From assembly GCA_963575745.1 (NCBI GenBank), contig CAUYUJ010015260.1, forward strand, positions 817,908 to 881,907: a DNA stretch of 64,000 nt, given 5' to 3'. The position numbers and the translations under genes were made by a program. Of this stretch, positions 1 to 12,387 are shown piece after piece; the stretch's first letter is position 1; every line of letters starts with the position of its first letter. The stretch comes from Prorocentrum cordatum. Lineage: Eukaryota > Sar > Dinophyceae > Prorocentrales > Prorocentraceae. The notes under the pieces were generated by a model. It was not told the origin of the DNA, did not search any database, and was given only the letters and a program-made list of their open reading frames with translations.

Positions 1-66
1 ACTGTAGGTAGCAAATGCCGGAGTCTGAGTCTGAGGCACCAGCATTATTTTCGTGCTCCATACTGC

Positions 67-3000
67 TTGGCCTCGCTGTCAGACCCCCGCGTCGACGAGC
101 GCCGCAAGGCGACCATCGTCGCGGAGTTTCGGGCGACCCCTGAGTGCTGCTGTCGTCCTGGTGTGGCGCAACAGTTGAAGCGCAAGAAGATCGACATGCG
201 ATTGAAGGCCAACCAGGCGTGGATCTTCGGCTGGGCCCTGAGCCACACGTTGTCGATCAGCACGTCCGAGCGGCTGCGCGCGACCAACCGGCGCTGCGCC
301 AACCTGGGCGAGAACAAGCAGACTTCGTTCACGTCGCTCGCCGCCAACAGCGTGCTGAAGCAGGCGAGCAGCGCGCTGGCGATCGCGCAGGAGGCCAAGT
401 ATCATCCGCCGTCACTCGCCCGAGGATCCACGGGCGAGGGGCGGGTGAGAATCCGACGGGGGTGGCGGCGGTGGCGGCGACGACGACGGAGACAGCGGGA
501 TGGCTAGGGAGGGCAATGTTGGCGGAGAGATCGGGTCAAGACGGAGCGCGGTGGCGACGGCGATGACGACGAGGACGAGGGCGACGGCGACGACGATCGC
601 CGAGGAGAAGCGGCTGCGGCGGCGGCTGCCCCGGCCTTGCTGGACGCCGCGCCCGCGGCAGCGGCCGCCCCGCCGCCGCCCGCGCCCGGGCCGGAGCCGC
701 CGGAGCAGCCCCGCCTCAAGGGCAAGTCGGTCAAGGAGATCTTCAAGGACCGTGGGGCGGAAGGGGATTGGACCAGAGAGGCGCAGGCTCAGGTTTCGAA
801 GGGGCCGATCCTCTCGGGGGGCGGCCCGCCCTGGGTGCCGAGACTACTGAGACTACAGTCGGCCCAGATTAGTAGGTCGACCTTGCCAAATCAAGGGCGC
901 CCTTGCGTCGCAATTTGCGTCCTGTGTCTCGCGACCCGTGCCTCCTACGTATTCCTGTGGCAATGTGGCCCTCGGAGGGGTCTTGCGTCCTCTCGCGTGC
1001 CCTCTCGCGCGTCGAGTCCTGTCCAATCGAGGCCGACTGCATGGGGCGCGGTCGCGGCCCGCGTGCCCCCCCCCCCCCCACTGGACCTCGCTGCCCCACG
1101 TGGCCCGCCCTACCCCCGCCGCAGCTGGGAGGATCATCTGTTGGAGGCCCAGAAAGCCATCGGTGTCCACTGGAGCGTCGGCACGGAGGAGTTCTGGGAT
1201 TTCTTCCAGCAGGAGTGGGGCAAGGTCACGCCCGAGCGTCTTGCCCAGTACAAAATCGAGTCCGACCATGATAAGGCAACGTGCAAGCGGAGGCGGCAGA
1301 ACTTGAAGCTGGAGAAGGAGCGGCATCAGCGGCTGGCGGCAGAGGAGCTAGCGCGGCGGCACGGGCGGCCTGCCTGGAGCAGGAGTTCTGCCGCTACAGC
1401 CGCGGCGCCCGAGGCTACGCTGCCCCCGCGCGCAGCGCAGGACGCCCTCCCCCCCCCCGGGCGCGACCGCATGCTGGTGGGCCTAGCCGTTTGCAGCGGA
1501 GAAGGGGCCCTTGCAGATCCGAAGGAGATCCCGCTTCCTCTGCCGGCTTCTAATCCTGCGCTGCAGAGCAGCAAGGCGAGCCACGATATTGATCTTGAGA
1601 GCCCGGTCGAGAACTATCCACTTGATCCTCGGGTGCTCGAGGCGCACCTCGCAGGGGCCGGGATTGGGGCTCACTGCAGAGACTTCGAACTCAAGGTCAA
1701 CGAGGTGGTCTGCCAGAAGGCTGATTGGCCCACCGTGCCGGCCCGCGTGGATTACGGCTTCCAATGCCGCGGCATGTGCGTCGGATCTTCCGATCCCCGC
1801 GCGCTGGACCTGCAGGCCCGCATTCTCGCTGCCTGGGCGGGCTCATTCCCGCCGTCGGCAGTGCAGCAGGACGTGCTTCTCCGGGTCTCGGTGTGGGATG
1901 TTACGTGCGACGCGCCCACGGTGGAGGGCCCGCCCGGGGACCCCACGAAGCGCTTGTACGTCTTGCTGTGCGCAGCGAACGGGCAGTTTGGCATCAACCC
2001 TGCGGGCCAGATGTTCCTGTTCCTCGAGGAGTCAGCGCGGGCGCAATATCGCCCCCACCCCCCTCGAGAGGGGGGGGGGAGGATGGGGGGAGGGGGGGGG
2101 GGGGGCGCGAGGAGGGAGACGAGGGAAGGAGGGGTGGGGGACATGGGAAGGGGAAGAAGGATGGGGTAAGAGAGGGGAGGGGAGAGGAGAAACCGGTGGA
2201 AAGCAGAACGAAGGGATAGAAGAGGAGGAGGGGGAGGAAGAGGAGGAGGGGGAGGAGGAGGAGGAGGAGGAGGAGGAGGAGGAGGAAGGGGGGAGGAGGA
2301 GGAGGAGGAGGAGGAGGAGGAGGAACGGACTGAGAGAGGTCGTCGTCGTCGCTGTCACTCCCCGGCCCCCTTAGTGACTTGCCGACTTGCCGCCTCCCAT
2401 CGCATATCGCATGGCGCCGCTGGCTCGGCCCCCCTGCGCGCCCCGCGGGCGCTTCGAGGCCCGCCCCGTCCATCCCCGCCCCGTCCCGTGTCCGGCCCAT
2501 CATCCATCATCCCGGTCATCCCTGATCTATTTCAGAAATGAAACTTCTGGCAGTGGGAGGGTGGAGTGACAGTGACATACGAGGAAAGATAGGAGGTTGG
2601 CAACGGCTTAGGGCCTTCTTGGTCTGAGAGCCCCTGTAGGTGCCCTGGTCAATCCGACGCGCTGCGAGCTCGGCGACGCCCCTATGTGCCGCCACACCCC
2701 AGCGTCCTCGACACGCAGTTCGGCAAGTACGTTTCTGGGGGCGCTGGCAGGTACCTGATCAAGAACGAGGAGGACACGGCTGCGGACATACTCTCGCTGC
2801 CCGCCAGTCGTCCATCCAGAGTTGCCTTCGCGATGATGTACCGTGGCTTTCCCAGCCGGCACGTTCGGCCAGGCGCTTCCTTCCCTCCCCCTCCTTCTCA
2901 TATTCTTTCTCCTGCCTCTCTCCGCCCGCTCCTCCACCCGCCCCGATGAGCCGACGAGGAGGGGCAGGGGGAGTAGGGGCCCCAGGAGGCACGGGGGGAA

Positions 3001-4194
3001 TCATTGCGACGCAGTGGGCGGATCGGCTAGGGAGGCGGAGCAGGAGGAGGAGGAGGAGAAGGGGGGGGAAGGAGGAGGGGGAGAATAGGAGGATATGGAG
3101 CACAGGCAGCGCTTACGAGAAGTGGGCTGATGTCGAGAAGTGGCGCCTCCTGGGCGTGAGAACGAAGTTTCGCAGCCTGAGAGCCAAGGTGGGCAGCGTC
3201 TCAACGTCATTGGAACCTGTGGGCGACGCCCCAGCTGCTCCGATTGCAGACGACGTGGGCGTGGCCGCGGCTGCCGTGGGCGACGGCATGGACTTCGTGA
3301 GTGATCTGCTTGACAGTTCCAGCGCTGGCACTGATGCGCGCGATCTTGCGGATCAGATGCGCATGGAGGCGGCCGCGTTGAGCGGGCTGATGAGCGTGGA
3401 GGATCCTTTGTGTGTACAAAGTGTCTTATATCAGATCTTGGAGGGTGATGGCAGCGCTGCGCTACTGCTCTGGCTGACGACACCGCTGGGGTCGCCAGGG
3501 GAGTGGTCAGCATTGCAGCACCTGTGGCGAGGTAGTGTGTGTGTGTGTGGTGCGGGTGTGTATGTGTGTGAGCGTGTGTATGTGCGTGTGTGTCTGTATC
3601 TGCGTCTGTGTCTGTGCGTGCGCGCACGTGCGCGGGCGCGCACGGCGCGCGCGCGCGCGGCGGCGGCGGCGGCGGTGGCGTGGAGGGGGGGGCGCCCAGG
3701 AGGCGCAGGCGTTCGTGGAGGCCCTCAACGAGCGCACCCCGCCCGACGAGGGCGAGCAGGCCGCCGCTGAGCCTTGTGCCGACGACGACGATGCGGGCGC
3801 GCATGCTGGCCTCATCGAGGTGCTGAACGACGAGGCCCCCGTGCGCCGCCTCGATGGCCTGCAGCGCCGGCGCCGGACGGCAGCCCAGACTGCCGCAGAG
3901 AATCTGGCTGGAACCCTCCCCGGAGAGACGTTGGACGCCTTCTGCGCCCGACTGGCGCTCAGGGATCAGCAGGGTCGTCGCTGGCCCCGCGAGGTGCAGG
4001 ACTTGACGCAGCTGGCAGCTGGGCGGCCTCCGCCGCTGCCGGTGCTCGGCAAGTGCTACCGGCTCTGGGAGGGGAGGACTTTCAAGATGCAGTGCAAGCA
4101 GCACCCCGGGAAGTGCGAGATCATGCTCAACGCGTCGTGGCGCCCGCGCGGGAGGGCAGGGGAGCGGCAGGAATGAGGGGGGGGGGAGGAGGGC

Positions 4195-4226
<32 letters not shown>

Positions 4227-4662
4227 GAGGAGGAGGAGGAGGAGGAGGAGGAGGAGGAGGAGGAGGAGGAGGAGGAGGAGGGGGGTGAGGAGGGCGAGGA
4301 GGAGGAGGGCGAGGAGGCGGAGGAGGATGGGGGGGGGAGGAGGAGGATGGGGGCCGGGGAGGAGGGGGGAGACGAGGAGGAGGAGGAGGAGGAGGAGGAG
4401 GAGGATGAGGAGGAGGAGGAGGAGGAGGAGGAGGGGGAAGAAGAGGGCGAGGAGCAGCGCGGGCGACCCCGCCCTCGGGGGAGGGGCCAGGGGGAGACGG
4501 CCGCCGAGGTACGGCTCCGAGGACAGCACCGCCACCGCGTGTTATGCCTGGCTGGCTCTTGGGAGGGCGGCGCTCACCACGGGCGAGCACGTGTCCATGG
4601 GCCAGGGCATCGTCGCGGCGGTGAAGCCGCGCCGAGCGCCACCTGGGGCTCTTGAGAATTAG
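67..4662 (+). CDS. Unknown multi-exon gene, 5' end outside or unclear
   Basis: A chain of same-strand exon-like blocks separated by low-complexity DNA. Approximate blocks: 67-420 (basic, helix-rich), 637-780 (Pro/Ala-rich), 1,117-2,040 (the longest, with a globular-looking part ending in RLYVLLCAANGQFGINPAGQ), 2,611-2,865, 3,095-3,530, 3,695-4,165 and 4,495-4,662, where the frame closes with TAG. The gaps hold poly-C, a (GGA)n tract, a (GT)n run and a second large (GGA)n tract, which I read as introns. No known domain is recognisable. Codon use is GC-rich, as in neighbouring plus-strand genes. The first exon has no clear ATG, so the start is not fixed. Assigning all blocks to one gene is inference from order, strand and the absence of an earlier convincing stop; two genes are possible. 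Confidence 0.45.
2219..2331 (+). repeat. (GGA)n poly-purine tract
   Basis: Almost pure GGA/GAG triplets on the plus strand, probably inside an intron of the first gene. Translated, it gives only poly-Glu, poly-Gly or poly-Arg. Confidence 0.9.
3535..3660 (+). repeat. (GT)n run passing into (GC)n
   Basis: An imperfect GT dinucleotide array (3,535-3,620) turns into alternating CG/GC (3,620-3,660). Both are alternating purine-pyrimidine, the type of sequence able to adopt Z-DNA. It separates two exon-like blocks of the first gene. Confidence 0.85.
4185..4445 (+). repeat. Large (GGA)n tract
   Basis: About 260 bases of GGA/GAG triplets on the plus strand, with only a few G-run interruptions. It lies before the last exon-like block of the first gene and is probably intronic. 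Confidence 0.9.
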
Positions 4663-6209
4663 GAAGAATTAGTATCGTCGCTTGTCGTTTGGATAGCTTG
4701 GATAGACTGTTAACTGAGTTAACTGTTAACTTTTAACTTTTCCTTTTCACTGTGGTACTGTAAGTAACAGTTATACAGTTATAACAGCCCTGGGGCCCTG
4801 GCTCAGGCCCCAGTCCCGGGGGGCACTTAACTCGACGTTCAGACGCGGGCTACTTAACTTCCGGCTATCAGGCTACCGAACGGCTGCGACGTCGCGAGTC
4901 GCGGGTCGTGGGTCCGCGATCGCCCCCCCGTCTGGGCGCCCGCCGTGGATGGCCTGCCTGTCGCCAGCCCGGCCCCAGTCCTGGACCAGTCCTCAGACGC
5001 CCCTGGAGGGCCCCGAAGCGGTTGCTCAGAAACAACACCCTGCCTTTTAAGAGGCCCCCCCCCCTCTTCGGCCTCTTCGGGCCCCAGCCCTCAGCCCGGG
5101 ATTCCCCCGGCCCGGGATTGGATTCACCGATCGCGACTGATCGCAGTTGTGTTTCGCCCGGGCAATCCAGAATTCAGAATGTTTCACCCCCGCTCTTGTA
5201 TTTATCTCTCCTCTCCTCCTCTCCTCTCCCCCGCCGGCCCCCCCCCCTCTCCTTCCTCTTCTATTCCTCTCCTCCTTCCCGTGCTCTCCTCTCCCCCCCC
5301 CCTAACCCGACCTCAGCCTCCGACCCCTGAGCTGACGTGCAGGCCCAGGCTATTCTACCACGGCGGGGGCGTCGCGATCTTGGGGGGCGCTGTTGTGGCG
5401 GGCCGTGCCAGTGGCGTCGGGTCGTCGACGCGGACTCGTCCCCCCGCTGCGGCATTGCGGTGGCCGCCTGGGCCCAGCCGCCAGCGACAGGGGGGGATGG
5501 GGCCCTCCCGCGTTGGCCGGCGCCGTGAGGCCAGCCGCGCGCAGTGGGAGCGCTCGGCGAGCCCCAGTGGAAACAATGCCCCCCCCAGTCACCAGTCGAA
5601 CCTGCTGCTGCACTGCTGCCGGCGCCGCTGCCTGCGAGCGAGAGCGAGAGGGCCAGTTGCGGCGCACAGTCAGTCGCGCTCGATGGTTTGCGGCGAGAGG
5701 AAATGAACCGCTCTCCAGCCCGCTCGTTGCAGTTGGAACGCGGGGCGATGTCTCCGAAATCATCCCCTGCCGCCCCCCCCCCCCGCCCTGACTTCTGCAA
5801 GGGGGGCCCAGGTGGGGAAATTGAAATGGCGGGGGCGGGGGCTATCCTGGCTATCCCCTGGGCCGTGATCCGAGATAGACGCCCCGCGCGACATCGCGCT
5901 CGCGGCCGAAGCCGACCGCTATCGCGTCGACGATCGACAGGGCCGACGATCGACGCGTCCAGGGGCGACCGAGCGATGGGCGATAGGGCGATGGGGTGGT
6001 GCGGGAGAGGGGTGACTAACGACGACGATGATGATGATGATGATGATGATTATGATGATGATGGTGAGGATGATGATGATAATGATAATGATGATGCTGA
6101 TGATGATGATGATGATGATGCTGATGATGATGATTGTTTGAATGATATGACGCAGGCTGCTGTTCTAGGCTCAGCTCGCATTTCCTGGACTCGTCCAGCA
6201 CTCTAGAAT
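4663..6209. other. Intergenic stretch without a convincing gene
   Basis: It contains an AT-rich patch at 4,680-4,790 with GTTAAC repeats (GTTAACTGAGTTAACTGTTAAC), pyrimidine-rich DNA at 5,190-5,320, and an imperfect (GAT)n array at 6,018-6,135. No frame looks protein-coding; open frames here are compositional. Confidence 0.6.
6018..6135 (+). repeat. (GAT)n microsatellite
   Basis: Imperfect GAT triplets, about 35 units, with occasional GAC, GCT and AAT variants. It sits 75 bases upstream of the ATG of the next gene. Confidence 0.9.
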
Positions 6210-9200
6210 ATGGCTGACCACGAACCGAAGCCATGGGCCTTCCCCTTTTTCGAGGGGAGGGTGATCCCACCCTGGGTACCGCGGGGCTGGTACGTCCCGC
6301 CGTCGGCGACCAGCCCCGAGTACCCAGTCGAGCACATCAGCTTGGGTGGCTTGGACTTCCTTGTGCCGGGCGGCACAGTCTCCCTCATATTCGAGGGCCC
6401 GCCTGGCCTCAGCCCAGTGGTGGAGGTCATCTTCCGGTGGGACTTCCCGTGCTGGGACTTGTTTTTGCCGTGGGAGCAGCAGTGCCGAGGGCGCTGGAAG
6501 CCGCCCCCCCCCGCCACCGCCGCCGCCGCATTTCAACGCAGGGGCGAGCGATCCACCTGTTTGTTTCGTTTGTTTTGTTAGCCCAAGGTGGTGCTGTCGC
6601 TACAAGCGGTGGGCCGCCCCCCCCGCCGCGGCCGCCGCAGCGTTTCAACGCGGGGGCGAGTGATCCACTTGATTGACTTGTTGTTTCGTTTGTGTTGTTA
6701 GCCCAAGGTTCTGTCGCTACAAGCGGTTGGCGCCGGGCCAGCCGTACTTCATCACATCATGAAGGCACGGGGCCCCGCCAAATGCCAAATGATGACTTGA
6801 TGATTGCGAGATGAGTGACGCAGAGGGGCGGTGCGGGATGGGGGGGAGATAGGAGGGCGGGTGGCGCGGGGCAGGGGGGGGGGAGGGCGACGCGGAGCAG
6901 GGCGAGGACGACGAGTAAGGAGGATGAGGAGGAGGAGGAGGAGGAGGAGGAGGGGGGGGGGAGAAGGATGAGCAAGGAGGAGGATGGCAAGGGCTTCCAG
7001 GGGTTTGCGTGCGAGGGCGAGTCGGCCCTCCCGTCCGTCTCATTCTACCCCCCCCTCCGGCCCCTCCCGTTTCCTCTGGCCTCTTGCCCAGCCCGCGCTC
7101 GAGACGCGCGCCGCCCCGGCCCGCCTTCGTCAGAATCTTCCGCTCGACGCGGACCCCGTTGTTGTTGACCGCGGGCATGCGCCCTGGGCCCGGGGCTGCT
7201 TGCGAGGCCCGGCATATAAGGGGCAGAGACTGAGGAGTAGAATGTCTGGATGCGGCCGGGACGATGAGGGAGATAGGGGGGCGGGAAGGATAACGAGGGG
7301 GGTGAGTAAGGAGATGGGAGAGGATGGAGGAGGAGGGAGGGATGGGATTGGCACGCCCCCGGCCCCAGGCCGTGGCAGAGGCGCCGCCGGCGCCTGCTGC
7401 TGCTGAGGAGGGGGCGCAGCCGGCCGTCGAGCCGCGACGGCGCCGTGCCCCGACGCCTTCCGGCCCGAAGCCGAGCGCCGCGGAGCGGGCTGCGAAGGCG
7501 CAAGAGCGACTGCAGAGGCTTGCCGACAAGGCCCAGGAGGCCCAGGCCAAGGCAGCGGTCGCCGCGGCCAAAGCAGAGGAGAAGAGGGCGCGGCAGGAGG
7601 TCAACGAGGAAAAGGCACAAGCGAGGAAGGCGGCCAAGGTTGCGAGGGCCGAGCGAGCTGCTGCGCGGCCGGCTTCGCAGCCGCGCCCGAAGGCGCCGCG
7701 CCGGAAGGCGCCGTGCCAGGAGAAGGCGGCGGCGGCGGCGGGCAGCCGCAAACGCCCGGCCGCGGCCGCGGCTGGTGCGAGTGGCGAGGGCGAGGGGGGG
7801 GCGAGGGCGCCGTCCCCCAAATCCCCGCGCATGGAGGACTCGGCTTCTTCGAGTGATGAGCGGCCGCTCGGCGATGCAGGCGATGCACCTCTGCCTCTGC
7901 CGCAGCCGCAGCCTCTGCCTCTCGAGGATGCCGCGCCGCCTGCGCCCGCGGCGGGCGCGGCGCCCTGTCTTCCTGCAGCTGCCGCTGGCGCCGCCGCGCA
8001 GTCCAGCCGTCGCCCGATGCGGCGCCGCGCTGGCGCGGGCGGCGCAGCGGCCCGCGTCGACGAGGAGGTGGAGGGGGGCCTCGCCGACGCGGTGCTCCGC
8101 CGCCCCGTGCGTCGTCGTCCCGCAGCTGCCACTGGCGCCGCTGCGCAGCCCAGCCGTCGCCCGACGCGGCGCCGCACTGGCGAGGGCGGCGCAGCTGCCC
8201 GCCTTGAGGAGGAGGAGGCGGGCGAGCGTCGCCCGCGCAAGGCGCCCGTGGACGAGCTGGCGAAGGCCGTGGCGAAGGCGGTCTTGCAGAAAGAGAAGGC
8301 GCGGGCATTTCAAAGTCGCGGACGCCCCCCCCCCCGTCGGCAGGATGGCGAGGAAGAGAATGATGGGGGGGAAGGAGAGGAAGAGGAATAGAGGAGGAGG
8401 AGGAGGAGGAGGAGGAGGAGGAGGAGGAGGAGGAGGAGGAGGAGGAGGGGAGGAGGAGGAGGAAGAGGAGGAGGAGAAGGAGGAGGAGGAGGAGAGGAGG
8501 AGGAGGAGGGAGGAGCAGGCAGAGGAGGAGGGGGAGGGGGAGGGGGAGGAGGGTGAGGAGGAGGAGGAGGAGGAGGGGGAGGAGGATGGGAGGGGAGGAG
8601 GATGGCGAGGAGGGGGAGATACGACGAGGGGAGGCGGAGCAGGCGGTTTGGCGCGCTCGGGGAGGGGGGGGGGGGGGGGGGGAGGAGGTGGAGGAGGAGG
8701 CGGAGGAGGAGGAGGAGGAGGAGGAGGAGGAGGAGGAGGAGGGGGGAGGAAGGAGGGGAAGGGGGAGGGGGAGGGGAGGGGGAGGAGGAGGAGGAGGAGG
8801 AGGAGGAGGAGGAGGAGGAGGAGGAGGAGGAGGAGGAGGGGGAGGATAGGGAGGTGGAGGAGGAGGAGGATGAGCAGGAGAAGGAGGAAGGCGGCTGGGC
8901 CCCGTCTCAAGACGCCCTAGCGCCCAGGGTCCGCTTCTTGGACCCCCTGGAGGTTTTTTTTCTGGGCCACGCGCAGCCGCAGGGGGGTGAATAGGTGAAT
9001 AGGTATTCTCGACTTGCACAGAAACGAGCCTCTCATGACAGGCTTTATTTTTCTGGGGGGCCTTGGGCTTGGATGCCGCGGGGGCGCCTTGGGGCGCTTC
9101 CAATGCGGGGCCGTCGGGAGGGGGGGGGCGGCTCGACACGTGCGTTCGCATTCACAATATCACGCCACTCTGGGCCTCTGGGGGCCTTCGCACGCCCCCG

Positions 9201-9405
9201 CCCGCCCGGCTGCCCGGTTGATTGGGGCTTTGCCCCCCGCCTCGCCCGCGGCCCCCAGTTGCGCCCTCGCCCCCTCGCCCGTGGGCCGCCTCCGCATCAG
9301 GCCGTGAATAGAGTCAAGGAGCGGCTCCAGAAGGCTAGACAGGAGACTCTCGAGGGCAAGAAGGAGCTCAAGGCCGCCAAGAAGCTGCTGCCCTCGAAGG
9401 CTTGA
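6210..9405 (+). CDS. Ala/Lys/Arg-rich protein, multi-exon, unknown function
   Basis: The first exon starts at ATG 6,210 (MADHEPKPWAFPFFEGR) and runs to about 6,495 with a Pro/Trp-rich, compact-looking sequence. The main exon lies at about 7,335-8,330. It holds a long Ala/Lys/Glu/Arg region with coiled-coil character (AKAQERLQRLADKAQEAQ and on) and then two copies of an Ala-rich module ending SRRPxRRRxGxGGAAAR at about 7,965-8,070 and 8,120-8,210. The last exon near 9,300-9,405 (VNRVKERLQKARQETLEGKK and on) ends with TGA. Basic Ala-rich composition recalls chromatin or linker-histone-like proteins, but composition alone is weak evidence. The exons are separated by a duplicated intron segment (6.5-6.73 kb) and very long (GGA)n. 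Confidence 0.5.
6498..6734 (+). repeat. Two tandem copies of a ~118-bp segment
   Basis: Copy 1 is about 6,498-6,613 and copy 2 about 6,614-6,734. Shared landmarks are GCCGCCGCA, TTTCAACGC, GGGGCGAG, GATCCAC, GTTTCGTTTGT, TTGTTAGCCCAAGGT and CTGTCGCTACAAGCGGT. Probably a duplicated piece of intron, including its acceptor-like TTAG. Confidence 0.85.
8385..8865 (+). repeat. (GGA)n / G-rich poly-purine block
   Basis: Nearly 480 bases of purine-only plus strand: GGA triplets with G-runs up to about 20 bases (8,665-8,685). It is capable of triplex or G-quadruplex structures and lies between exons of the Ala-rich protein gene. Confidence 0.9.
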
Positions 9406-9659
9406 CGCGGGCATCGGCTAGATGCTAAAGAGTGACCTTTCGCCAGAGTGACCATTGGCGCGGGCGCAATGGGGCCCTCCGATTACCGCCCCGATTGCGA
9501 TGCGATAGTAGCGTCTTGCGCGACTGAGTTCCCCCCCCCCCCCGCGGCCCTCCAGGCGCCGCGCGCCGCAAGTCACTCTTGCCCAGGGTCACTCTTGCGC
9601 GTAGCCGATGGCAATGTTTTTTTTTCGGGGGATCGATCGACGCGAGCTCGAGCGCCGGA

Positions 9660-10644
9660 TCCAGCTGCACGGCCGCCGGCTCGCGTCGGCGCCAGCGGGG
9701 CTGACGTTCGACGTCGGTGGCAGTGGGGTGGGGCGTCGGCGTCAGCGGGGCCTGGCGGCGTTGCCAGCGGGGTCGGGGGGGGGTCGCCGGGGGTTCAATG
9801 AGGGGCGCATTCGATGTGGTGGGGGGGGATGACATGACTCATGACTCATGACAGTAGTGGGGGGTGGGCCAGGGGTCGACGTCGGCGGGGGGGGTGGCCG
9901 GTGTCATCGCGGGCGGGGGGTCGATGTCAGCGGGGGGGGGGGGGGCGGATGTTCAGTGGGGGATGCTTCGACGACGATGGGGGTGTGGCTCGACGTCAGC
10001 GGGGGGGGGGGGTCGATGTCAGCGGGGGGGGGGGGCGATGGTCAGTGATGGGGGGTGGGTGGCGATTGTCAGTTGGGGGGTTATTCGATCGTCAGTGTTG
10101 GGGGGTGTTTTCGATGTCAGTGGGGGGGTGATTCGATTTCATGTCAGTGGGGGGGTGTTCGATGTCAGCGGGGGGGGTGTTTCGATGTCAGTGGGGGTTG
10201 TTGTTTTCATGTCAGTTGGGGGGGTGTGTTGTTTTCGATGTCAGTGGGGGGGTTTTTGTTTTCGATTGTCAGTGGGCTGGTGGGGGGGTGTTTCGATGTC
10301 AGTGGGGGGGGGGGGGGGGTCGATGTCAGTGGGATTTACCCTCGATTGTCAGTGGGGGGGGGGGGGGGGGGTCGATGTCAGTAGGGGGGGGGGGGGGGTT
10401 TCGATGTTTTCAGTTGGGGGTTTCGATGTCAGCATCGATGGGGCCTCGAACACGCCCACGCTCCAACGGTGGCGTGTTCGAGGCCCCATTCGATCTGACA
10501 TCGAACCCCCCCACTGACAACGACCCCCCCCCACGCCAAGTTGGACATCGAACCCCCCCCCCCACACACTGACATCGAAACGCCCCCCCCTTGACGTCGA
10601 AACCACGCCCCCCACTGACATCGAAACACCCCCCACTGACATCG

Positions 10645-10680
<36 letters not shown>

Positions 10681-11425
10681 CTGACATACGAAACCACCCC
10701 CCCCGCCTTGTCGAACCACCCCCCCACTGACATCGAACCACCCCCCCACTGAACATCGAAAACTCCCCTGCTGACATCGAAACACCCACCCCCCACTTGA
10801 CATTCAAACCACCCCCCACTGACATCGAACCACCCCCCACTGACATCGAACCACCCCCCCACTGACATCGAACCACCTCCCCCACTGACATCCAAACCAC
10901 CCCCCCACTGACACCGAATCCTCCCCGCACCGACATCGAACCACACCCCCCTGACATAGACGCACACACCCCCACCGACATCGAACACCCCCCACGCTGA
11001 CATCGCACCCCCCCCCCGCCGACATCGACCCCCCCCCCGCTGACATCGATGCACTCCCCACACTGACGTCGAGCACCCCTCCTCTCTGACTCATCATCCC
11101 CGCTGACATCGCCACCCCCCCACTGACCACTGACGTCGACCCCCCCCCGCTGACACCGACCCCCCCCTGACATCGACCCCCCCCCCTCCCCACCCCACTG
11201 ACATCACATGCCCCCCGCTGACATCGACCGCCCCCTGCTGCTGCTGTCACCCCCCCCCCTGGCGCCGACGCCCGCGCGCTGAATCGACCCCCCCCCTCCC
11301 CCGCTGACAGCCAGCGCCCCCCCCCCTGACGGTCGACCCCCCCCCCCCCCCGCGCTGCGCTGGAACCGATCGCACCCGCTGGCGTCGCCCACCCCCCCCC
11401 CCCCCCCCCCCCCCCCCCCACCCTC
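9660..11425. repeat. Giant inverted repeat of a G-rich minisatellite
   Basis: From about 9,660 to 10,438 the plus strand repeats TCGATGTCAGTGGGGGG with variable G-runs, at least 23 recognisable units. From about 10,488 to 11,425 the same unit is repeated in reverse complement (CCCCCCACTGACATCGA), roughly 40 units, ending in a poly-C run. The centre is a perfect 17-bp hairpin stem, GGGGCCTCGAACACGCC at 10,440-10,456 with its complement at 10,471-10,487. Each unit carries a run of four or more G on one strand, so quadruplex formation is possible. Open frames through it are pure repeat. Confidence 0.92.
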
Positions 11426-11428
11426 TCA

Positions 11429-11575
11429 ATGAGAAACGCGCGCGGCCCTCAGCCTCCACGGACGTGTGTCTCGCTGAAGCTGTTCCCTGTGCTGAACTAC
11501 CCGATCGATGAGAGCAGCTGGGCGACGACGATTCCTCCGGCAGAGTTCCAGGACGAGGGGTCAGGGGGAACCGGC
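11429..11575 (+). CDS. Possible short exon directly after the poly-C run
   Basis: ATG at 11,429 opens a 40-50 residue stretch (MRNARGPQPPRTCVSLKLF, then VLNYPIDESSWATTIPPAEF) that looks less repetitive than its surroundings. It could be an upstream exon of the methyltransferase gene, but no splice evidence links them. From 11,590 to 12,380 I see GC-rich DNA without a convincing exon. Confidence 0.25.
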
Positions 11576-12387
11576 CACCACGCACCCCATCCCCCCAGTG
11601 ATTCTAAATTCGACGCCGCGCTGCGGCAGGACAGGTTGGCCTTTGGCGCCAGGGGGGGGGGGGGGGCTCCCGCGGCCGTCTCGGGGGCCTCTGAGTCCAC
11701 CCTGGGGTCATCATCTTGTGCCCTTTGTGAGAGGGGGCCCTGGGCGCCCCCAGGGGGCCGCCGGCCCGAGGGCGCCAGTAGTTTGGCATCCCCTAGGGCT
11801 CCCGTTGGGGCCCTTTTGAAGCCATCCACAGTTTTCCTTTTTCCTCCTCCTCCTCCTCTTCCTCCTCTGGGTCGGACCCGCCAAGCCGCGGCCCCAGGCC
11901 CCTCAGTGCGGCCTGCGCCGCCGCGCCGTTGACCCCCCGTGCGTCGAGGGCGTCGAGGCGCCATTGGTAGGCGTCCACCTCCTCCTCCCCGCGCCCCCCC
12001 CCCGCAATCCCCATTTGGCCCAGTGGCAGGAGGGGCAGTTTTGAATCCACATCGCTCCGTGTCCACCGACGCTTCGCGTCTCCCGAACTGTGCCCAGGTC
12101 GATGCGCGATGTCTCAGCCCCCCTGCCCCCCCCAGGGATGGCAGTTTCGCAGATCGCAGCCCCCCTAGGCATGGCGAGGTCGCGAGGTCTAGTCTGAGTC
12201 TGCGTGGGGCGTCACTCCGCTGGCCACCCCAGCAGCCCTCGAACGCGGCGACAGGTTCACAGATCGCAGCCCGAAGAGAGGAAGGGGAAACAGAGGATGA
12301 GGTGGGAGGAGGAATCAGTCGCGACCGCAGTGCTCTATTCAAAACGAGAACCCAACGCAGGAGGGTTGGGGGACAAAAACAGGGCAC

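Noticed and set aside
1994-2503. Long minus-strand frames of poly-Pro/Leu/Ser opposite (GGA)n tracts (also at 3.0-4.6, 7.0-9.15 and 41.2-42.3 kb)
   Set aside because: They are translations of CCT triplet repeats; composition alone keeps them open.
9841-11421. Gly/Val/Ser-rich frames through the giant inverted repeat
   Set aside because: Each is the minisatellite unit read as protein (MSVGG-like units) on both strands; no coding signal beyond repeat periodicity.
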